From Theocolax elegans (Eukaryota > Arthropoda > Insecta > Hymenoptera > Cerocephalidae), in contig CM047431.1 of NCBI GenBank assembly GCA_026168455.1, forward strand, positions 13,194,183 through 13,258,182: a stretch of DNA of 64,000 bases, in the 5' to 3' direction. Positions within the stretch are counted from its first letter, which is position 1. Each line of letters begins with the position of its first letter. Below, one piece after another: positions 58,837 to 64,000 of the stretch. The translations under genes were made by a program, and so were the position numbers. A model generated the notes under the pieces. It was not told the DNA's origin and did not search any database. It was given only the letters and a program-made list of their open reading frames with translations.

Positions 58837-60159
58837 GTGCTCGCGAAGACTGACGGACGAGGTAGATTCAGATCCCTGGGGCGCGGGTTACAAGATAAGA
58901 ACTCGTCAACTGGGGAGACGGCCTCTTCCCAACTCACCCAGAAAGAAGGGAGGAGACTGTTAAAAGAACAACCGAAGAATGTTCTCTTTTCACGATTGGG
59001 CCCTGACGGTGTTCCGACGGAAATCTTACGTTTCGTCGTTTCGCGACGAGCGTCGGTGCTCCTCGATACATTCAACGGGTGCCTGGTGGAGGGCGTTTGT
59101 AGTAGGCACTGGAAGACGGCTCAACTGGTCCTCATTTGGAAAAATAAGCGGGACCCTGAAAACTCGTCATCCTGCAGGCCCTTGAGCCTATTTAACACGA
59201 CCGGAAAACTGTATGAACTAATGCTTAGGCCTAGGCTACTGCAGTCAATAAAAGATGCAGGGGTTTTATTGGACCCACAGTACGGGTTCCTAAAAGGGCG
59301 CTCTGCAATCGAAGCGATAACCCTCGTTAGGAACAACTTTGACGAACATAACGCTAGGTGCCATGCGACCAGGCCATTAGTGTTACTAGCTACGCTGGAC
59401 GTTAGGAACGCCTTCAATTCGGGGAGGTGTGTGCATATATTGGAAGCGCTGAAAACAGCATATCGGGTGCCCGACTACCTTTTCTGGGTTCTGAGGGCCT
59501 ACTTGAGGGACCGACGTCTTACTTACGAAACTACTAACGGACGAAAAGACAGACGAATAACCGCAGGAGTCGCCCAGGATTCCATTCTGGGGCCAGACTC
59601 CTGAAACATACTATATGACAGTCTTCTCCGAATGGAGATGCCGACGAACACATCCCTCGTCGCTTACGCTAATGATGTTGCGGCCATTATCGTAGTCCGT
59701 GACACACACCTGATTCAGCTAAAGCTGAACCAGGTTATGCATCGAGTGACTGGATGGATGAAAGACCACGGACTGCAACTTGCGTTACAAAAGATGGAAT
59801 TTGTGCTTCTAACTAAACGAAGAATCGACACGGGGATACTGTTGACAGTCGGACGCGAACGCGTGGTGGTCCGAGACGAAGTCAAGTATCTAGGAGTGAC
59901 TTTGGATACGAAATTAAGTTTCTGGCCTCACATACACGCGGTGACTAAAAAAGCACAAAAAAAGACAAAAGTCTTGAGCAGATTAATGGCTAATATGAAC
60001 GTACCGAGACCGAGCACTCGACGACTACATATGAGCGTTACCCACTCGATCATGCTATATGGGGCGGAAATCTGGGCAGACGCGTTACACGTTAAGAGAC
60101 TGGCGAAAGCGATAACTGACGTACAGCGGGTGGGCGCGTCAAGAGTCGTGTGCGCGTAA
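58837..60159 (+). pseudogene. LINE reverse transcriptase with YAND in place of YADD
   Basis: Readable RT motifs: GPDGVPTEILR near 59005, WKTAQLVLIWK near 59112, SCRPLSLFNTTGKLYE near 59170, QYGFLKGRSAIEA near 59280, LLATLDVRNAFNS near 59385, and after a nonsense codon (TGA at 59602-59604, where Trp is expected) VAYANDVAAII near 59660. The catalytic pair Asp-Asp thus reads Asn-Asp. KYLGVTLD follows near 59886. These motifs and the AEIWADAL region are those of the R1 group. The first palm Asp (LDVRNAF) is kept. Confidence 0.9.
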
Positions 60160-60198
60160 TTCCGATCGACCTACTCGCGATGGAATGAAAGCGCATAT

Positions 60199-60516
60199 AT
60201 GATCGAAGCCCGGACATGGGACCGGTCGACGCTGCGACAGACGAACGTACGAAAATCATGGACACGTAGACTTATCCCTGCAGTTAATCCGTGGAAGGGG
60301 AGAAAGCACGGTGAGGTAGACTTTTATCTCATCCAATTTTTCTCTGGACAAATATACTTTCGCGACTATCTATACAAGATGGGCAGACTTGCTTCACCTG
60401 AATGCAAGTACTACGGATGGGTCTATGATGACGCTGATCATACGTTCTTCGCCAGCGGGGGATGGGCAGATCAACGTCAACGACTTGAAACGGACATAGA
60501 AGCGATCACGCCGTAA
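60199..60516 (+). pseudogene. LINE C-terminal domain
   Basis: Encodes FFSGQIYFRDYLYKMGRLAS then SPECKYYGWVYDDADHTFF, the region where R1-type LINEs have a CCHC-like zinc module (C-x-x-C, H, C). Here only the first Cys and the His remain. A 3' UTR of about 350 bp follows, up to the poly(A). Confidence 0.75.
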
Positions 60517-60910
60517 AACGTGATGAGACTTATGATGACGAACGTGGACAACTTGCGCCTGATCGCAAATTACGTTACGAATGTATTGCGGAACAAAAAA
60601 ACAGATGAATGTCTGATAGATTGAGCGAATGTGATTCGAGAATGAAAGAGTAAAGGAATGAATGTGTTTTCTGGACACGCAAAGACAGCCGCCCAGTCTG
60701 AAGTAATGTGAATAACAGTTCCGGGCTGGTGTCGGTGGGAACAGAGATATGTGGGTTTATGGGTATTAGTAGTTTGCTCCTACTAAGTCCAACACTTAGT
60801 GGACTATCTGCTATTGCGAGGGAGTGGATAGTTTGCCGGTTGTGCGTAAAATGGCATTACCACAGGTTCCAAAAAAAAAAAAATTAATACAAATACTTGG
60901 TAAGCTATAC

Positions 60911-61250
60911 CTGAGGATCTTCCATATGGGATAAACATCCAGCTCTCTGCTTGACATGCAAAACACAATTAGCATTGAGAATCCTCTTCAGTTGTTTAAA
61001 ATTTCTTTCTTTTTCGAATACAATTTTCCAGTAACGATCATCATCTACTTCAACTTTATGCAATCTATCAAGCTGAGGTAGTAAGCATGGAGCTTTTATA
61101 CGTATTTTTTGGCCTTCCATTTGGTTATTTGTTAAGAAAGTTAATTGAACGTTTGCATAACAGAGCTTTCGATTGTCAATATCTTTCGGTAATAACAACC
61201 TTGATTCCGTAGCCAGCACATAAAAATGTCGAAGGGCTTGTAAATGATAT
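60911..61250 (-). CDS. APC1: APC1 exon, end of PC-repeat region
   Basis: 340-bp internal exon. The acceptor is TTTTTAG (AG at 61252-61251); its first base completes an Arg codon begun in the previous exon (AG|A). The donor is CAG|GTATAG (60911/60910), phase 0. It encodes YHLQALRHFYVLATESRLL and later RYWKIVF and LHVKQRAGCLSHMEDPQ, which match conserved APC1 segments (YHLQALRHLYVLA; KLRAGQLSYKEDP). The region follows the last proteasome-cyclosome repeat. This is the exon before the 57.9-kb intron. No damage seen. Confidence 0.93.
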
Positions 61251-61286
61251 CTAAAAATAACAAACATTGGTCGGTATTATTATTAA

Positions 61287-61374
61287 CCTTTAGACTGCCG
61301 GGAATTCAAAGAGCATATCACCCTCAGAAAACTGGTATATAAGGTATCTTATATCAACAATTGATCATGCACTA
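61287..61374. mobile_element. Truncated TTAA MITE inside the 158-bp APC1 intron
   Basis: TTAA (61283-61286), then CCTTTAGACTGCCGG and continuing similarity to 47891-47978 through gatcatgcac. The right end is missing. It occupies more than half of the intron 61251-61408. Confidence 0.88.
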
Positions 61375-61408
61375 AACTTTATTTTATAAATTGTCTTGCT
61401 AATATTAC

Positions 61409-61614
61409 CTGTTATCATTGCTATGAGTAGGAAACTTGGGAAATAATGAAATTATTAAAGCTGCTACTGATGATGGATCATTCGACAAAGTAAGACTTCC
61501 ACCGCCCATAAATAAAAACCCTAATGCCATATGAGTTGCAACATGAGATCCGTATGTTATAACACTATTAGCGAGGCTAACACGTGATCTAATATATCTA
61601 CAGACCCTTAAAAT
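61409..61614 (-). CDS. APC1: APC1 exon (PC repeat)
   Basis: 206-bp exon. The acceptor is TATATAG (AG at 61616-61615) and coding starts ILRVCRYIRSR (phase 0). It ends NDN plus AG, donor GTAATA at 61408, phase 2, and joins the exon at 61250. It contains HVATHMALGFLFMGGG, a proteasome-cyclosome repeat helix-turn pair, and SSVAALIISLFPKFPTHS, both aligned with conserved APC1 sequence (HMALGLLFLGGG; LYPHFPAHS). The PC repeats form the toroid on which other APC/C subunits assemble. Confidence 0.93.
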
Positions 61615-61691
61615 CTATATAAAAAAATAATATAATTATCATTAAATAAATTTAATGTGAGTAAAACATTAAATTTAAGAAAATGTTAAAC

Positions 61692-61920
61692 CTCTAAATT
61701 GCCTGTTCCTGCCATGACGATTGATGCTGATAATAAAACAGTATTAAGACAAGTTTCAATTGTTGCTTTTCCTGCTAGTTCTGCTATTGATTTGTGAGTT
61801 AAAGTCATAAACATTTTCAAAAAGTGATAAAGTGTTTTGAATGCTACCATATCTTCAGTTCCTGCGTATTTTAATCCTACAGCCATGCAGCCACCAGCAA
61901 TAATATTACAATATGCTTGA
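61692..61920 (-). CDS. APC1: APC1 exon (PC repeats)
   Basis: 229-bp exon. The acceptor follows a long polypyrimidine tract (TTTTTTTTCGCAG, AG at 61922-61921). The first base completes a codon; it then reads QAYCNIIAGGCMAVGLKYAG (PC repeat) and ends IVMAGTGNLE. The donor at 61691 is GTTTAA, a weak site, phase 0. Matches the CNIIAGAC and VMAGSGNL segments of animal APC1. The 77-bp intron to the next exon (61615-61691) is ordinary for insects. The exon upstream on the strand was not found before 64000. Confidence 0.92.
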
Positions 61921-61922
61921 CT

Positions 61923-63390
61923 GCGAAAAAAAAGAAAAAAAATTAATAAAATTACAAAAACTTTCTTTTTACAATATAATAATATACAGAAGTCGGAATG
62001 TCTGTAGAATAATTAATTAAAATTGAAATTATTTGTATGTTGCGACATTTAAGCAAATTTTTATAATTGACATGTACATTGTTCCTAACACTTCTAACTA
62101 TATTTTCATTGGGTTTAAGTAATAACAATTCGTATTTAGTTAATACTTCACTTAATACGTTATTTTTCAATAATGTATTTCGGTAGTTTTCGACTTTATA
62201 AATTAGAAGGTAGCACTATATCATTGTAAGTATAATAATGGGTTTTGTGGTATATACAAGTGTTTTAAAGAATTAAATTAAATTTTTGTATTTCATGGGA
62301 GGATTCCCTATCTACGAGGGCATAGAAAGAAGATCACAGCCTGCATGTGTGCAACATGCACCACATTATAGAATGTAACTATAAGTTAGCATGCATAAGT
62401 ATGATACTACTGATATGTTGTTTAACAATATTTTCTGAAATCGATGCTTACTGACAAATTAATATTACGGAACAATTCATAAAGGCAACAATAGTATATT
62501 ACGATATAAGTGCGCAAAATAGATTCTCGCTTCGCTCGGGCGGCAAATCGGGATCGTGTGGGAGCCACCTATGTGTAAGTGTATACTAAATCTCTTAACA
62601 TTTTTAAATTCGGTTAGGCGCATTTGTTCGTATTGCTAAAATCTTTCATTTGCACTACGAAACATCAAAATCAGTAAAAAAAACTTCGAAGATTTAGGTG
62701 CATTTCTGATAATAAAAATGGCTCAAATTTTGATCAGATATTCTTTAAAAGTACTTAAAAATATTGTAATAGGTTCGGTCATGCACATCGAACCATATTA
62801 TAGACATTTAGACTATTATTTTAGTCGACTTTTCAACGTTATTCTGTTTTTTAAGCAGTATCCATCGAGTTACTACCTTGCTTTCAGAAAAATTGTTTAG
62901 ACCAAATGGTTTTTTATTTGTATAATGAATACTTGAAAACTTTATGCTTCGTAACCTAAGATCCAAGGATGTAGCACTATAATTTCAACGAAAATTTTGA
63001 AGTCTCAATTAGCATTAACCGTTAAAAGCAGATAATTAAATCAAATTTTCTAAATCACGATTCATTTGCAACATACAATTAATATTATTATGAAAGTTTT
63101 TTTTATATACTGATAAAATATTACATGTCAATATTATTTGTTCTATTGCAACAATAAGCAGCCATTTGACAACCTACGCTCGAATTGAAGTAAGATTATT
63201 CAAATTAAAGCTGCAGATGACAATTGGTATCTACATTATATTAAAATTCTATATGCCCGTTCGTCCGTTTATTCATTCGTTCATTAATAAATAATTCGAG
63301 AGGTATTCGAACTTGAATGACGTCTATGAAAGTGGGAATATAATTTCTTCTATGGCCAACGTTGCTTAGGTAGGGTTGGCTGACGAAAGG
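61923..63390. other. APC1 intron, AT-rich, nothing recognised
   Basis: Contains no further APC1 exon that I could recognise. A 72-codon minus-strand frame at 62170-61952 lies beside the acceptor but has no APC1 resemblance. Confidence 0.5.
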
Positions 63391-63394
63391 TATA

Positions 63395-64000
63395 CAGGGT
63401 GTGTCAAAAATTGCGGGACGGCAAAATAACTCGGTAAATTTGCATTATCGAAGAAAATGTTTCAGATAAAAGTTGTGATTTTTCCTTGGCTATCTGATGG
63501 TAACCTTGAATTTGACCTTCAAGGTCAATTGAAATCGAGTCGAGTTTTTAAAATTGGAACCCCCATGTTTTATGGCCTAAATGAAAAGCTGATGAAATTC
63601 CTTATCCAACGATATATATAACATAGGGAGTCAAACGTGATCCAAAGGTCATTTAAAGATAAAATGTCCTTACACTCCAATAATATGGACACTCATGAAA
63701 ATTGCAAATATAAGGTCACTAAAAAACTTTTCGGGGTCGCTAAACCAGAATCTGGGGTCGGTTTGCTCCATCCTGCATCCTGTGACCAAGCATTCGACCT
63801 TCAAATGATCTTTGGATCACGTTTCACCCCCTATGTTACGCATATCGTTGGATAAGGAATTTCGCCAGCTTTCCATTTCTGCCATAAAAAATGAGGGTTC
63901 CAATTTTAAAAACTCATCTCGACTTTTAAATAACCTTAAGGTCAAGTTCAATGTCAATTCAAGGTTGTCATCAGATAGCCGAGGAAAAATCATACAACTT
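63395..64000. mobile_element. Fold-back repeat (palindromic MITE), right end outside window
   Basis: 63470-63625 and 63828-64000 are inverted copies: tatctgatggtaacctt against aaggttgtcatcagata, and the aattccttatccaacgatat block against atatcgttggataaggaatt. The left end starts near 63395 with GGGTGTGTCAAAAATTGC, a DNA-transposon-like terminus. The middle (63640-63827) holds a second inverted pair around cgtgatccaaaggtcat/atgatctttggatcacg. Non-coding. Confidence 0.8.

Larger units (their letters stand above)
58015..60883 (+). mobile_element. 5'-truncated R1-like LINE with poly(A) tail
   Basis: It begins inside the endonuclease domain and ends with A13 at 60871-60883. Domain order is endonuclease, RT, C-terminal zinc-like domain, 3' UTR. 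No target duplication is visible: the left side is piggyBac coding sequence and the right side is the first 25 bp of APC1 intron. Same strand as the Gypsy remnants, antisense to APC1. Confidence 0.85.
3050..60910 (-). other. APC1: Giant APC1 intron (about 57.9 kb) filled with transposable elements
   Basis: The donor is CAG|GTATAG (GT at 60910-60909) and the acceptor is TTTTTTAG (AG at 3051-3050), both phase 0 on the minus strand. The codons on the two sides (EDPQ, then GFRTLLAQT) are contiguous in animal APC1. No other APC1 coding sequence was seen between them, apart from a duplicated partial exon at 5437-5535. The other introns of this gene in the window are 158 and 77 bp. The expansion appears to be entirely nested mobile elements. 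Confidence 0.85.

Noticed and set aside
61952..62170. Further upstream APC1 exon (72 codons next to the acceptor)
   Set aside because: No resemblance to the APC1 segment expected before the exon at 61920, and no fitting donor; it runs into the polypyrimidine tract.

Overview
The window reads as nuclear DNA of an insect, possibly a hymenopteran (a weak inference from AT-rich background, TTAA-targeted piggyBac-type elements and the retroelement families present). It contains one recognisable cellular gene, on the minus strand: four exons of the anaphase-promoting complex scaffold subunit APC1 (ANAPC1; shattered in Drosophila). Three exons lie at the right end (61692-61920, 61409-61614, 60911-61250) and the next at the left end (2488-3049). 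Splice sites and codon phases agree across all four. Nearly everything between is therefore one intron of about 57.9 kb (3050-60910), while the two neighbouring introns are 77 and 158 bp.

Layout of the intron, left to right. (1) 2951-7922 is a direct tandem duplication, period 2486 bp, which copied the 3' splice site and the first 99 bp of the left exon into the intron. Beyond it, to about 8250, runs a decayed minus-strand Gypsy integrase. (2) 8641-10415 is a near-perfect palindromic, Penelope-like element with a 15-bp target duplication, split by a solo LTR. (3) 10990-14140 holds degenerate tandem repeats split by two solo LTRs, then an 18-bp tandem array. (4) 14757-30153 is a large inverted repeat; its arms are split by two solo LTRs, a minus-strand Gypsy element (itself interrupted) and a tRNA-derived SINE. 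(5) 30189-40330 is a plus-strand LTR retrotransposon with an ATGC target duplication, an integrase with visible DDE residues, and a gag-like zinc-knuckle reading frame downstream of pol. (6) 42285-44600 is a TTAA-flanked piggyBac-type element holding an inverted copy of the previous element's terminal sequence. (7) 45000-46900 is a broken Penelope-like element with RT and GIY-YIG domains. (8) 47185-49884 is Gypsy gag with a nested SINE and a 138-bp MITE, joined to an LTR tail. (9) 51302-55640 is a Gypsy remnant with gag fused to the end of RT. (10) 56538-58014 is a truncated piggyBac transposase, followed by an R1-like LINE (58015-60883) whose poly(A) stops 25 bp from the APC1 splice donor.

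Outside the giant intron, 1-2167 is another Gypsy pol fragment (antisense to APC1, in or beyond its next intron), and the right edge holds a fold-back repeat. All element reading frames contain stops, frameshifts or lost catalytic residues, so no autonomous transposon is evident. The functional content is APC1. The main biological questions are how the giant intron is spliced and whether the duplicated 3' splice site acts as a decoy.
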